Notes: generated from the sequence alone by a model not told the origin. A DNA stretch of 64,000 nt from Bolinopsis microptera (GCF_026151205.1 NC_087076.1:12571675-12635674); one strand, 5' to 3'; positions 20,904 through 29,092 are shown, counted from the first letter of the stretch. Numbers and translations are program-made.

Positions 20904-21968
20904 ATGAATTTGAAAGACTTGTATGAAGACCCTACCTTTCCAGGGTCCTTTACTGGAAAGAATCGCTTCTACAAACAGCTTAGAAATAAAGGCCATTTAG
21001 TAAGTCCTAGAACTGTAACAAAAAGTTTAAGAACAATTGACAGCTACACACTACACAAACCCGATAAGAAACCTGGTTTATATCGCAGAATTTGGACCAA
21101 GGGAATTGGATACTTGTATCAGTGTGATTTAGTTGACCTCTCGAGTTTACATCAACACAACGATGGTTACAAGTGGATTGTTACTATAATCGATACATTT
21201 AGCAAAAAAGCATGGGCTCTTAAAATGAAAAATAAGACAGCAAATTCTGTTGTAGCTGTTATGGAACCGTTCTTACGTCAGAACACTCCACAAAAAATGC
21301 AGTTTGATCAAGGAACAGAGTTTTACAACAAGAAATTTTTGCGTTTATTAAAAGATTTACGTATAAAACACTACAGTGTTTATAGTGATAAAAAAGGGGC
21401 AATAGTTGAGCGGTTCAATAGAACATTAAAAACGCGAATGTTTAAGTATTTTACGTCTAAGGGTACTCACCGTTGGATCGATGTTCTACAAGATCTATTA
21501 AACGGATACAATGAGAGTAAACATAGATCCATAAAGCACACTCCCAATGAAGTAACATCTGCAAATGAAGCATTAGTTCGAAAAATTTTATTCCCTAAAG
21601 TGATAAAGAAAAGTAAGTTTATGAAAAAGCACTTCAAAGTGGGGGATACGGTAAGGATAACAAGGCAAAAAAGAACATTTCAGAAGGGTTATGAACAATT
21701 ATGGAGTCACGAAGTGTTTACAATAAGTCAAATCAAAGACACTTATCCTATCACATATGAGTTGAAGGACTATAAAGGTAAAGAGATTAAGGGTTCATTT
21801 TACACTAGTGAAATACAATTGGTGGATAAATCTAACAGCATTTATCAAATTGAAAAAGTTTTAGATAAGCGTACGAGACGAGGTCAGACCGAATATCTTG
21901 TCAAGTGGCAAGGTTATCCAGACGAAGCAAACACTTGGGTACCTCAATTCGATCTCTTCAGTTTGTGA
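20904..21968 (+). CDS. Polinton integrase with C-terminal chromodomain
   Basis: 354 residues; inserts the element DNA into chromatin. The DDE core has D75 (QCDLVDLS), D135 (QFDQGTEF) and E169 (VERFNRT), with an SH3-like basic region near 205-300 and a chromodomain at about 311-354 (QIEKVL...YLVKWQGYPDEANTW), expected to direct integration to methylated histone marks. A classic HHCC zinc module is not obvious at the N terminus. The stop TGA overlaps the ATPase start (TGATG). All catalytic residues are intact. Confidence 0.97.
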   Translation: MNLKDLYEDPTFPGSFTGKNRFYKQLRNKGHLVSPRTVTKSLRTIDSYTLHKPDKKPGLYRRIWTKGIGYLYQCDLVDLSSLHQHNDGYKWIVTIIDTFSKKAWALKMKNKTANSVVAVMEPFLRQNTPQKMQFDQGTEFYNKKFLRLLKDLRIKHYSVYSDKKGAIVERFNRTLKTRMFKYFTSKGTHRWIDVLQDLLNGYNESKHRSIKHTPNEVTSANEALVRKILFPKVIKKSKFMKKHFKVGDTVRITRQKRTFQKGYEQLWSHEVFTISQIKDTYPITYELKDYKGKEIKGSFYTSEIQLVDKSNSIYQIEKVLDKRTRRGQTEYLVKWQGYPDEANTWVPQFDLFSL

Positions 21969-22582
21969 TGCCGATTAAGTTTCTAGCCTCCCACAACTGC
22001 ATAATATTTGGACCAACAAGAGCTGGAAAGACTCAATTCATATTGGAAGTTATCAGACAAAAACTAGTACACCCCTGGCCTAAACGGATCTTTTACATGT
22101 ACAAAATAGAGCAGAGTTTTATGAAAACTTGGAATGATGAAGAAAATGTGCCGATAACATTTATCAAAGGACTTAATTTTGATAAAATAGATACTTCTGA
22201 ACCTAGTATGTTGGTTGTTGATGATTTAATTCTTAGTGATAACAAGGAAATGGCAGAATGTTTCATTTTAGGGTCACATCACAAATCAATATCTACATTC
22301 TACATAACACAAAACCTATTCCCAAAATGTCCCTTGTTTAGACTCATGAGTTCTAACAGTCACTATTTTGTTCTCTTTAATAGTCAACGTCATTTTAGAC
22401 AAATTAACACATTGGCAAGACAAATGTTTTGTGGTGATGATTTGAAGCGTGTCACTAACGCCTTTAAAAGAACATCAAAACAGGAAAGAGGATTCATTCT
22501 ACTTAGTCTTGCACCAAGTCTACCACAGGAGCTAACTGTAATAACAGATTTTTGGGAATGGTTACCAAGCATTTATCTCTAA
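21968..22582 (+). CDS. DNA-packaging ATPase (FtsK/HerA type)
   Basis: 204 residues from the ATG at 21968, which overlaps the integrase stop by one base; the frame is open further upstream, but that part only shadows the chromodomain. Walker A is GPTRAGKT (15-22), Walker B is MLVVDDL (D85/D86), and an SxFYITQNLF-type sensor region follows. Length and motifs fit the Polinton/adintovirus packaging ATPase, which drives DNA into the capsid. Confidence 0.95.
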   Translation: MPIKFLASHNCIIFGPTRAGKTQFILEVIRQKLVHPWPKRIFYMYKIEQSFMKTWNDEENVPITFIKGLNFDKIDTSEPSMLVVDDLILSDNKEMAECFILGSHHKSISTFYITQNLFPKCPLFRLMSSNSHYFVLFNSQRHFRQINTLARQMFCGDDLKRVTNAFKRTSKQERGFILLSLAPSLPQELTVITDFWEWLPSIYL

Positions 22583-22593
22583 AGCAGGCAGAT

Positions 22594-22913
22594 ATGTTGA
22601 ATAAACATCGATACATACTGGAGAAGTTAGCTGCTAGTAATATGAATACCGTAAAATCATCTTGAAAAATTCACCTCCAGAACTTTTCAAAGTTCTTGGA
22701 ATCGTGTTCAATCTTTTAGCAAATAAAAAACTGGATCTAGATAACAAACAACATCAAACTTTGAAGAAGCATAGACGTTTAATTCGATCGACAAGTGGTT
22801 TAAAAGGAGCGGGTATGAAACAGAAACTAGTTGCACAACGTGGCGGAGCATTAGCTACTATATTAAGCACAGTTTTACCAATACTTGGAGGAATACTACA
22901 ATCAATTTTCTAA
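22594..22913 (+). pseudogene. pX-like core/minor capsid protein, frameshifted
   Basis: An ORF starts at ATG 22594 (MLNKHRYILEKLAAS...) and stops at TGA 22663-22665. The same protein appears to continue in another frame from about 22656 to the TAA at 22911-22913, with no ATG of its own. The break lies at an A-run (~22652-22656) and fits one missing base. The second part has a basic middle, two sites matching the adenain consensus (LKGA|G and QRGG|A) and a hydrophobic C-terminal tail (TILSTVLPILGGILQSIF). That layout matches adenovirus pX and its Polinton relatives. Either a real inactivating lesion or a homopolymer sequencing error. Confidence 0.7.
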
Positions 22914-22914
22914 C

Positions 22915-23226
22915 ATGTCTCGATATATTATATCACCCTCTCACTGTAAAGATATGCATATGCTTTTACCATCAGAGGGGATCTCGGAACAAATCAAAAC
23001 TATTGAACTACCAAAAGGAATCTTCCCGGATTTTAACTATAATGAGCTATTAATTAAACTTTCAAAAGCAGATGTACAACGATCCAAAGATGGACTGATT
23101 TTGATTAGATATAAACCGATTAATATCAAATATGATGATTTTGTCAATGATTGTTGTAATGGTGATTTTAAAACACATTACGAACCTATTTTCTGTCATC
23201 TTAGAGATTTTGGAATAACATTTTAA
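22915..23226 (+). CDS. Unknown small protein of the capsid cassette
   Basis: 103 residues from ATG 22915 (MSRYIISPSHCKDMHML); the open frame extends ten codons upstream into the pX-like gene, but the later start removes the overlap. It is acidic and mixed alpha/beta in appearance, with no membrane segment and no motif I know. Its TAA stop is immediately followed by the penton TATA box. Position between pX-like and penton suggests a virion or assembly role. Confidence 0.6.
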   Translation: MSRYIISPSHCKDMHMLLPSEGISEQIKTIELPKGIFPDFNYNELLIKLSKADVQRSKDGLILIRYKPINIKYDDFVNDCCNGDFKTHYEPIFCHLRDFGITF

Positions 23227-23227
23227 C

Positions 23228-23234
23228 TATAAAA
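23228..23234 (+). promoter_or_regulatory. TATA box of the penton gene
   Basis: TATAAAA starts 33 bases before the penton ATG (23261) and two bases after the previous stop codon, in the purine-rich context CTATAAAAGGAGGAG. Confidence 0.65.
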
Positions 23235-23260
23235 GGAGGAGTTTCAATTGCTTTAGCAAA

Positions 23261-24055
23261 ATGGATAACATTCACAATATCATTGTTGTTGGTGGTTATG
23301 AAGGCAATCAATCGAAATTTGTAACTCGGGTTAACCCCGTTAAAATAAAAAAAGAAGCCGAAATTGCAGTTACATCGATTTTTCATGGTCAAGTGTTCAA
23401 TATTAGTGATGATAACAACAAGATTCACTTTTACAATACAGTTAACGTGACCAATATGTTTACACCCATGGAAGTGCACACACTGATAACATATGGTGAA
23501 CTTGATATTGAATTGAAGACAGTTACAATACCACCAGGGTTTTACCATTCAATTCATGCTATATGTCTTGCAATAGAAGAAGAGATATCTAGTGTAATAA
23601 AACCAAAGAAATACAAACCTTTCACTGTATCACTTGATAAGCACAGACAAATTGTACAGTTAAGTTTGGATAATCTTATTATAACGAACAGAAAAGATTC
23701 ACCATGGGGGCTTGTAGGTGTTGAAACTGATTTGTATAGCACATACACTCTTCAGAATACCTCGTTTGAAGGGGAATCACTACCTGCATTTATCTACATT
23801 AACATTATCGAAAACTCTTACATTAATGGAAAATTATCTAGAATTTCTTCTGTGATTCCTATAAAAACAAATCCAGGATGGAATTTTTTTCATCAAGCTC
23901 ATCCATATTTTGTTTCGATAAATGTAAAGGAATTCTCAAACATCTTGATCGAGATAAGAGATATTAATGGTAAATTCTTGAATTTCAATCCTAGTTTCAA
24001 GACAATTCTAACTCTGAGTGTACGTCCTTCTACACTATATAAGGAAAGCAATTGA
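23261..24055 (+). CDS. Penton (single jelly-roll minor capsid protein)
   Basis: 264 residues. Starts MDNIHNIIVVGGYEGNQSKF and continues with the strand-rich pattern typical of Polinton pentons, including FTPMEVHTLITYGELDIEL and a C-terminal IEIRDINGKFLNFNPSF. It would occupy the five-fold vertices of an icosahedral capsid. Complete, with no internal break. The TATA box of the next gene lies inside its last codons. Confidence 0.85.
   Translation: MDNIHNIIVVGGYEGNQSKFVTRVNPVKIKKEAEIAVTSIFHGQVFNISDDNNKIHFYNTVNVTNMFTPMEVHTLITYGELDIELKTVTIPPGFYHSIHAICLAIEEEISSVIKPKKYKPFTVSLDKHRQIVQLSLDNLIITNRKDSPWGLVGVETDLYSTYTLQNTSFEGESLPAFIYINIIENSYINGKLSRISSVIPIKTNPGWNFFHQAHPYFVSINVKEFSNILIEIRDINGKFLNFNPSFKTILTLSVRPSTLYKESN
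24034..24044 (+). promoter_or_regulatory. TATA box of the pVI-like gene
   Basis: ACTATATAAGG falls within the final penton codons, 30-40 bases before the ATG at 24073. Confidence 0.55.
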
Positions 24056-24072
24056 GAGAAGAGAAAATTAAA

Positions 24073-24456
24073 ATGGAGGAATTTAACTCTAGCTATCTGA
24101 AAAGTAGACCATACCATGCTGTGTTTGTACAGCAAGGTGGGTCTTCAGATATGGACCGATATATTTACGGTATGCAGGGAGAAGGGTTGGGAAGTTTTCT
24201 TGGTTCCTTACTAAAGAAAGCGTTACCACTCGCTGGACAGGCTATAAAAGCAGTAGCTAAATCAGCAAAACCAATTGCAATCGCTGCTGGTAAAGAACTA
24301 CTTACTGCTGGAGCAAAACAGGGAGCAAAAAAGTTAAAACGTTTAGCTAATACTTCTGGGGCAAAACAGGGAGAAAAAAAGTTAAAACGTTTAGCTAATA
24401 CTCAAGTGACACATAAACATCACTCCAAACGTAAAAGAAAATGGCGAAATTTGTAA
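24073..24456 (+). CDS. pVI-like minor capsid protein with amphipathic helix
   Basis: 127 residues from ATG 24073; an in-frame TTG at 24052 is less likely. Two sites match the adenain cleavage consensus: QQGG|S (20-24) and MQGE|G (34-38). After the second comes a strongly amphipathic helix (GLGSFLGSLLKKALPLAG), as in membrane-lytic adenovirus pVI. The C-terminal half is very basic with a 16-residue repeat (AKQGAKKLKRLANT, then AKQGEKKLKRLANT), suggesting DNA contact. Its last 16 bases overlap the capsid gene start. Confidence 0.75.
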   Translation: MEEFNSSYLKSRPYHAVFVQQGGSSDMDRYIYGMQGEGLGSFLGSLLKKALPLAGQAIKAVAKSAKPIAIAAGKELLTAGAKQGAKKLKRLANTSGAKQGEKKLKRLANTQVTHKHHSKRKRKWRNL

Positions 24457-26030
24457 ACTCTAGTGATTCAATGTCATCTTCTCTCCTTCTATGGAATGAC
24501 ACACCTACACAAGTTTCGATTCAAGAGACTTACGATTTGAAAGTGTGGCCTGTAACAAATTTATTCAACGAGGGACCCATAAATTTCAACATACCACCAC
24601 AACCGAAAGGACTTTTAACGGATTTACACATAGTTACCAAGGTGAAGCTAATGCAAAATGGTCGAGATATCAGCACACGAGCAAAAGATGTTTCTGTAGT
24701 TAACAATATTGCAAACAGTCTATGGGGTGAAGTTTCAGTTGTAACAGGAAATCGCATTGAGTTATGTCAAAGTATGCGGAATGCTTATGCTTACCAGAGT
24801 TTCTTGAATCAGACTCTAAGCTCGGATCAAAACCGTGATGGGTATTTGTTCTACAACGAAGGATTCCTGATGGATGAAGGTGTAACAAAAACATCTGAGG
24901 AAAATCTAAGAACATTTTGGAGGTGGGATGAAATTGATAGAAATATAACTTTATGGGATGATCTTGAATCTGTTCCAGGATTTGAGTCTCTTAAAGAGGG
25001 GATTGCTGCAAAAAGGGATTATGCGTTTGATATGGAAATACCAATGGATATCGATTATAGGAGCGAAATGTTAGAGGTTATTAAGAATGGAAATTCAGAT
25101 CTAGATGGTGATAATCTTGAAATAGAGTATCAGAATCAAATGTCACAAGTGGATAATTGGGTTCCAACTCAAACAAATCCAGCTGCCAGTAAAAGAAGTA
25201 CTCTTTTCAATAGAGGAAAAAATGTTACTCTAAACACCAAATTTCACTGTCCATTGTTAAACACTACAAAATGTTTACCTACAAATATGAATTTGAGAAT
25301 GAGTCTAACTAAAAATACTGACGATTTCTTGCTTTTGTGCAAAGCAGATACTGGATATAGTTTGGTTATTGAAGATTGTTTTCTTAACATTACTTACTAT
25401 CGAGTAAGGGATGAAATTTTAGAAATGATTGAGGAGAGACTTAAAAAAGATCCTATTCCATATTTCATTTCTAGACCTGAAATCATAGTACGTCCGGTAA
25501 CGCAATCATCGAGGATAGTTAGAATAAATGATATTTTTGCAAACTCTATTCTTCCTCCATATGCATTCTTTATGTTGCAGAGGAGTCGTGACTTTGATGG
25601 ACATATGCCCTCAAATCCTTTTATTATGATACCTTACAAAAAATTTCAACTTTACCGTGATGGTGTTCCAGTCTTTGCTGATCCTTTAGAAGTTGGTAGT
25701 ATCAGAAAAATTGGTGAGAATAACTTCCAATTCAAAGAATTTGGTGAGTATCTACGACAACTTTACCGCACCTTGGGTAAGGATACCCAAGGATCATGTC
25801 TTATAAATGAGAACAACTTTCATTTGAATTTCATGACTGCAATAAGCTTCGGTGCTGATAGATCTAGTATAAATGATCGTCATCTGAATCTTCAAGAGAA
25901 AGCAAGTACCAGCATTGAAATAGATCTCGGAACAGAGACTTTTCCAGAAGATCTCATACTAATTGTTTATGCTGTCTTTGACAGACAAATTCAAATAGAT
26001 TCCGATCGTATTGTACGCATCATTGAATAA
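24441..26030 (+). CDS. Major capsid protein (double jelly-roll, hexon type)
   Basis: 529 residues, the usual size for Polinton capsid proteins. Recognisable stretches are TYDLKVWPVTNLFNEGPI near the N terminus, PPQPKGLLTDLHIVTKVKL, NTKFHCPLLNTTKCLPTN in the middle and SIEIDLGTETFPEDLILIVY near the end. Trimers would form the capsid facets. The frame is complete and its TAA overlaps the protease ATG (TAATG), so capsid and protease probably share a transcript. Confidence 0.92.
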   Translation: MAKFVNSSDSMSSSLLLWNDTPTQVSIQETYDLKVWPVTNLFNEGPINFNIPPQPKGLLTDLHIVTKVKLMQNGRDISTRAKDVSVVNNIANSLWGEVSVVTGNRIELCQSMRNAYAYQSFLNQTLSSDQNRDGYLFYNEGFLMDEGVTKTSEENLRTFWRWDEIDRNITLWDDLESVPGFESLKEGIAAKRDYAFDMEIPMDIDYRSEMLEVIKNGNSDLDGDNLEIEYQNQMSQVDNWVPTQTNPAASKRSTLFNRGKNVTLNTKFHCPLLNTTKCLPTNMNLRMSLTKNTDDFLLLCKADTGYSLVIEDCFLNITYYRVRDEILEMIEERLKKDPIPYFISRPEIIVRPVTQSSRIVRINDIFANSILPPYAFFMLQRSRDFDGHMPSNPFIMIPYKKFQLYRDGVPVFADPLEVGSIRKIGENNFQFKEFGEYLRQLYRTLGKDTQGSCLINENNFHLNFMTAISFGADRSSINDRHLNLQEKASTSIEIDLGTETFPEDLILIVYAVFDRQIQIDSDRIVRIIE

Positions 26031-26494
26031 TGCTTGAACCTCTTACCACAACGCAACTTGACGATATTCTTTTCAACACAAGCGTTACTAGCAAAAACTA
26101 TATTGGTACTTACCCTTCTTGTTTCTCACCTACATCTACCAAACCATATTATGCTTTCATTTCAAACACTGAGGAGCATGATGAAAATGGAGAACATTGG
26201 TGTGCTTGGGCTGCAAAAGATGATACAATATGCTTCTTTGATTCATTTGGACGATCGCCAGACCACAAAACTCTACCTAAATATTATAAGGATATTGTAA
26301 AAAAGTTTAAGTTTGTTAGATACACAAACTATAGAGTTCAAGGCTGGAATAGCAAAGCATGTGGTTACTTTTGCATTCATTTTATCTATGTGTTAAGTTT
26401 AGGGTTAGATTATAAAGATTTTTTAAACGACTACTCACAAGATTTTGAAAAAAATGATTCTGTAGCTTTTAATTTTGTTTCTTCAATAATTTGA
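26030..26494 (+). CDS. Adenain-like maturation cysteine protease
   Basis: 154 residues. Catalytic triad H56 (GEHWCAW), D71 (FFDSFGR) and C111 (KACGYFCIHF), with oxyanion Gln Q104 (YRVQGW), all intact. The family (C5 proteases; Ulp1 fold) processes virion precursors; the pX-like and pVI-like proteins encoded just upstream carry matching cleavage sites. Starts in the capsid stop codon. Followed by AATAAA at about 26,495. Confidence 0.93.
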   Translation: MLEPLTTTQLDDILFNTSVTSKNYIGTYPSCFSPTSTKPYYAFISNTEEHDENGEHWCAWAAKDDTICFFDSFGRSPDHKTLPKYYKDIVKKFKFVRYTNYRVQGWNSKACGYFCIHFIYVLSLGLDYKDFLNDYSQDFEKNDSVAFNFVSSII

Positions 26495-26565
26495 ATAAAT
26501 TTGTTTTATTTGTACAAATGAAAACAAGTTCATAAAGACATAAAATAAAACCAATAAAATTACAA
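26495..26565. terminator. Convergent poly(A) region
   Basis: Between the protease stop (+) and the end of the minus-strand OB-like gene. AATAAA occurs on the plus strand directly after the protease stop, and TTTATT-type (minus AATAAA) sequence near 26,503. Confidence 0.45.
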
Positions 26566-27166
26566 CTAATTGATATCAACTACATCGAGAAACTTTCCGT
26601 TTGGAGCAATCCATCCGACGACCCAGTATTTGTGTCCAATTTTCATATTTTTTAAGTTTCTGGTATGCAAAGTTATTTGGGAAAATAACCGGAGCAAAGG
26701 CTTTGTTATCTACTTCACTGAAAAGCTCTAGTTTGAACCCTGCACTGTTTGAATACTGCTTTAGCGTTTTAGAAACGATCTGCATTTGAGTATTCACTCT
26801 TTTCTTGTGTTCTTCCTCAGGTATCAATCGACATCCATCGCATCCAATCTCCATTCTTTGAGTATCAATACCCTCCAGTGAGTTAAAGCATATTGGACAA
26901 TTGTCAACGTGAGATGAAACCATGTTAACGAGTATAGGATACCCATCCTTGTAGGAATATTCCACTTGTACTTCTTCTCCCACTTTGAAGGGAATCGCGG
27001 TACTGGATCTAGTACTTCCAGGTTTCTTTAACTGTACGGTATCCCAAACATTGAACTTAATCAATCTTGTCTTGAATGGTATATTCGTTGAGATCGTCAA
27101 GCGAGTGTATCCTTTTGTATTTGGATTAATTTCACAAATCAATCCATAGTTGTTGAAGAGTGCCAT
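26566..27166 (-). CDS. OB-like/zinc protein with C-terminal GW module, frameshifted
   Basis: Start taken at ATG 27166 (MALFNNYGLICEI); the frame is open ten codons earlier without ATG. The N-terminal half reads like an OB-fold nucleic-acid-binding domain (GYTRLTISTNIPFKTRLIKF), followed by a four-Cys cluster (CPICF...GCDGC) and a helical region. The continuous frame ends at 26576, but past a run of six A (plus 26648-26653) a different frame carries KIGHKYWVVGWIAPNG and ends at TAG 26566-26568. That segment matches the C terminus of the neighbouring 88-residue protein (VGKNYVVVGW), so one base is probably missing or extra. Possibly a single-strand DNA-binding replication protein (inference). 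Confidence 0.6.
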
Positions 27167-27224
27167 GTTTGAAACGTAACCAAAGTTCTGTATCAAGAAA
27201 TGAGCTCTCTACATTCCAACTCGA

Positions 27225-27232
27225 TTTATATA
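27225..27232 (-). promoter_or_regulatory. TATA box of the OB-like gene, containing the upstream stop codon
   Basis: The minus strand reads CCTATATAAATCG. The TAA inside it is the stop codon of the 115-residue gene that ends at 27226. Confidence 0.65.
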
Positions 27233-27573
27233 GGCGAGTCACTGGGCATTGAATTCATGAAGACCTTAAAACAATTGCGTAACATGTACTTGTTTTCATT
27301 TGCCATCTGAGTAACATCTGATAAGTTCAGCTCTTCTCGTATTGCTTGCAAAACTATATTTTCATGGATATTGATGATATCTTCATAACTCTTACTCTGA
27401 GCTGATATCAAAATATCAAACATAGGGAGTACTCTTTTTCGAATACGGTAAATGTCAAACATAGTTATAACTTTGGTTCTTTGATAGTATGAAAGCTCAG
27501 AGTGAAGCTCATTCAGAAATTCTGATGGTGAGTTGACAAAGAACTCTTGGAAATATTGTGTGCTGGTCTGCAT
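27226..27573 (-). CDS. Unknown helical accessory protein
   Basis: 115 residues from ATG 27573, TATA (ATATATAAGTACTTAG) about 35-40 bases upstream. Predominantly helical by composition (YFQEFFVNSP, HENIVLQAIREELNLSD). No motif recognised. Its first codons and promoter are duplicated at 28,199-28,320. Confidence 0.55.
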   Translation of the reverse strand: MQTSTQYFQEFFVNSPSEFLNELHSELSYYQRTKVITMFDIYRIRKRVLPMFDILISAQSKSYEDIINIHENIVLQAIREELNLSDVTQMANENKYMLRNCFKVFMNSMPSDSPI

Positions 27574-28320
27574 CTTTAATCGGTCAAGGTTGGAACTCTA
27601 AGTACTTATATATCATGCCTCCCTTCAATCAAAATGAACTCTGGATACTCTGAAAAGTAGCACCCATCTCCAAACCTCCGTTCATGTTTAACAGGGTGAT
27701 TTTGATCGAGATTGTTCCTGATGATACTGGGGACATTGGTTAAAAGCTGTGGCATGGTAAGCAAATATTTCTTTGGGGTGTCGTGTGGTTATGAATTAGT
27801 CTGTTCTTTGAAGAAATATAATTTACCTCGATAAATAAGTTTTGAATTAGCCCGATCACATTCACTCTCTTTAGTTTCGAGTATTTATCATAAGAGAATA
27901 TGACACTCAACCTAGACCTATAACCGATACTACCAGGAAAGTTTACGAGATGCAACTCTTAAACCTTAGTAGCAAAGTCCGATCTTCTAGATCGGTGAGT
28001 AAAATCCAAGTTGAAAACTGAGCCGAGTCATGATTGCATCTGTATGGGTACAAAGGATGACATATCAAAACCTGTTGATCGAACAAAGGAGTTATATAGT
28101 TTTGATGAGTTGCACTTGAAATATCTTATCGATCAAATTGGAGAGATTAAAATTGTTGTTGATTCTGTTGACCTAAGACTCTAAGAGACATTGGAAACTC
28201 AGAAATTCTGATGGTGAGTTGACATAGAACTCTTGGAAATATTGTGAGCTGGTCTGCATCTTCAATCAGTCAAGGTTGGAACTCTAAGTTCTTATATATC
28301 ATGCCTCCCTTCAATCAAAA
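27513..28320. repeat. 122-bp direct duplication of a promoter and gene start
   Basis: 27513-27634 and 28199-28320 are the same sequence with a handful of differences, 686 bases apart. The copy contains the TATA region, the start codon and about 17 codons of the 115-residue gene, but the second copy has no gene body behind it. The 3' end of the 158-residue gene runs into the second copy. Confidence 0.85.
28044..28184 (+). CDS. Possible 46-residue small ORF
   Basis: ATG to TAA on the plus strand, antisense to the surrounding minus-strand genes, in the 560-base gap between the two promoter copies. The product (starting MGTKDDISKPVDRTKEL) is charged and soluble. Codon content looks protein-like, but no relative or promoter was identified. 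Confidence 0.25.
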   Translation: MGTKDDISKPVDRTKELYSFDELHLKYLIDQIGEIKIVVDSVDLRL

Positions 28321-28768
28321 ACTTTCTATTCATCCATCTGTATTGGCCCAACACCTCGATCGTTTCTGCAACAGCATTAGAACATTGTGGTGCATGTAGG
28401 TGTTGGCTTTTAGTGTTATGATTGTACTTTGTAACACAGTATGGGTAGATGGGTTCATTTCCAAATATTTCCGTTTGCTTAAATCGGACAGACTTCTTAG
28501 TTTTTTTAGTTGATGTCTTTTTCAGTATTGATGTTCCTGGATACCATGTCTGTGGAAGTTCTATATCAAGCAAAAAGTATTCACTCCTATTATCAGCACA
28601 TTTATGAAGGGTGGGTGCTTCTTTTCCTTGCATGTGTAAGAACAATCGCTTTTCAAACTTTTTGCGACGACGTTCACAAATTGTTAGAACCTCATAACCA
28701 TAACAGAGTTTTTGCTCTTTCAGCTTTGTGCGCAGATCTTCAATTGATAAATCACGGATCTCTTGCAT
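28292..28768 (-). CDS. Unknown basic accessory protein
   Basis: 158 residues from ATG 28768, one base after the stop of the 88-residue gene, so the two may be co-transcribed. Basic, with a Lys-rich middle (KKTSTKKTKKSVRFK). The last ~10 codons lie in the duplicated promoter segment, so the natural C terminus has probably been replaced. No family recognised. Confidence 0.5.
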   Translation of the reverse strand: MQEIRDLSIEDLRTKLKEQKLCYGYEVLTICERRRKKFEKRLFLHMQGKEAPTLHKCADNRSEYFLLDIELPQTWYPGTSILKKTSTKKTKKSVRFKQTEIFGNEPIYPYCVTKYNHNTKSQHLHAPQCSNAVAETIEVLGQYRWMNRKFLIEGRHDI

Positions 28769-28769
28769 A

Positions 28770-29036
28770 TTAGCTCATATCATTCACCTCTATAATATGG
28801 TTGCTTGCTGTTAACCACCCTACTACAACATAATTTTTACCTACTTTTAAATTGGGTACTCGATTAAAAACAAGAGTGTTTTCAAAAATCCTTGCTCTTA
28901 AAATTCTATTCTCTTTAAGATAGAGTAACTCTAATCTGAAAGCTCTGGTAACCGAATAACTATGTACAGCAAGTAATCTCATGATCTCAATAACAAAACC
29001 TCTGTGATATTCATCTTCAATAAGAATATCTGACAT
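28770..29036 (-). CDS. Small protein with a GW module
   Basis: 88 residues (MSDILIEDEYHRGFVIEIM...). Its C-terminal half (LKVGKNYVVVGWLTASNH) is paralogous to the last ~30 codons of the frameshifted OB-like gene; both have a hydrophobic strand pattern ending in Gly-Trp. A minus-strand TATATA-type box lies at about 29060-29072. This is the outermost leftward gene of the Polinton block. Confidence 0.55.
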   Translation of the reverse strand: MSDILIEDEYHRGFVIEIMRLLAVHSYSVTRAFRLELLYLKENRILRARIFENTLVFNRVPNLKVGKNYVVVGWLTASNHIIEVNDMS

Positions 29037-29092
29037 TGTAAAACTAACAAAAAGAGAAATGAGATATATAATGATGTTGATCCTTTTAATAA

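Larger units (their letters stand above)
6900..29036. mobile_element. Polinton/Maverick (adintovirus-like) element
   Basis: The block carries the full diagnostic set of the group: protein-primed family B DNA polymerase, retrovirus-type integrase with chromodomain, FtsK/HerA-type packaging ATPase, adenain-like cysteine protease, double-jelly-roll major capsid and single-jelly-roll penton, plus pX-like and pVI-like minor proteins. The polymerase reads right, followed by a leftward accessory set, a rightward morphogenesis cassette and a second leftward set. Most frames are intact. The limits given are those of the gene content. Candidate outer limits at 796 and 29,286 rest only on an inverted 28-bp motif. 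No 6-bp target duplication or long terminal inverted repeat could be identified by eye. Confidence 0.9.

Noticed and set aside
21905-21967. N-terminal extension of the packaging ATPase
   Set aside because: Shadows the integrase chromodomain codons; the ATG at 21968 overlapping the integrase stop is the natural start.
23201-23548. 115-codon minus-strand ORF
   Set aside because: Antisense to the intact penton gene.
28510-28773. 87-codon plus-strand ORF
   Set aside because: Antisense shadow of the 158-residue minus-strand gene.
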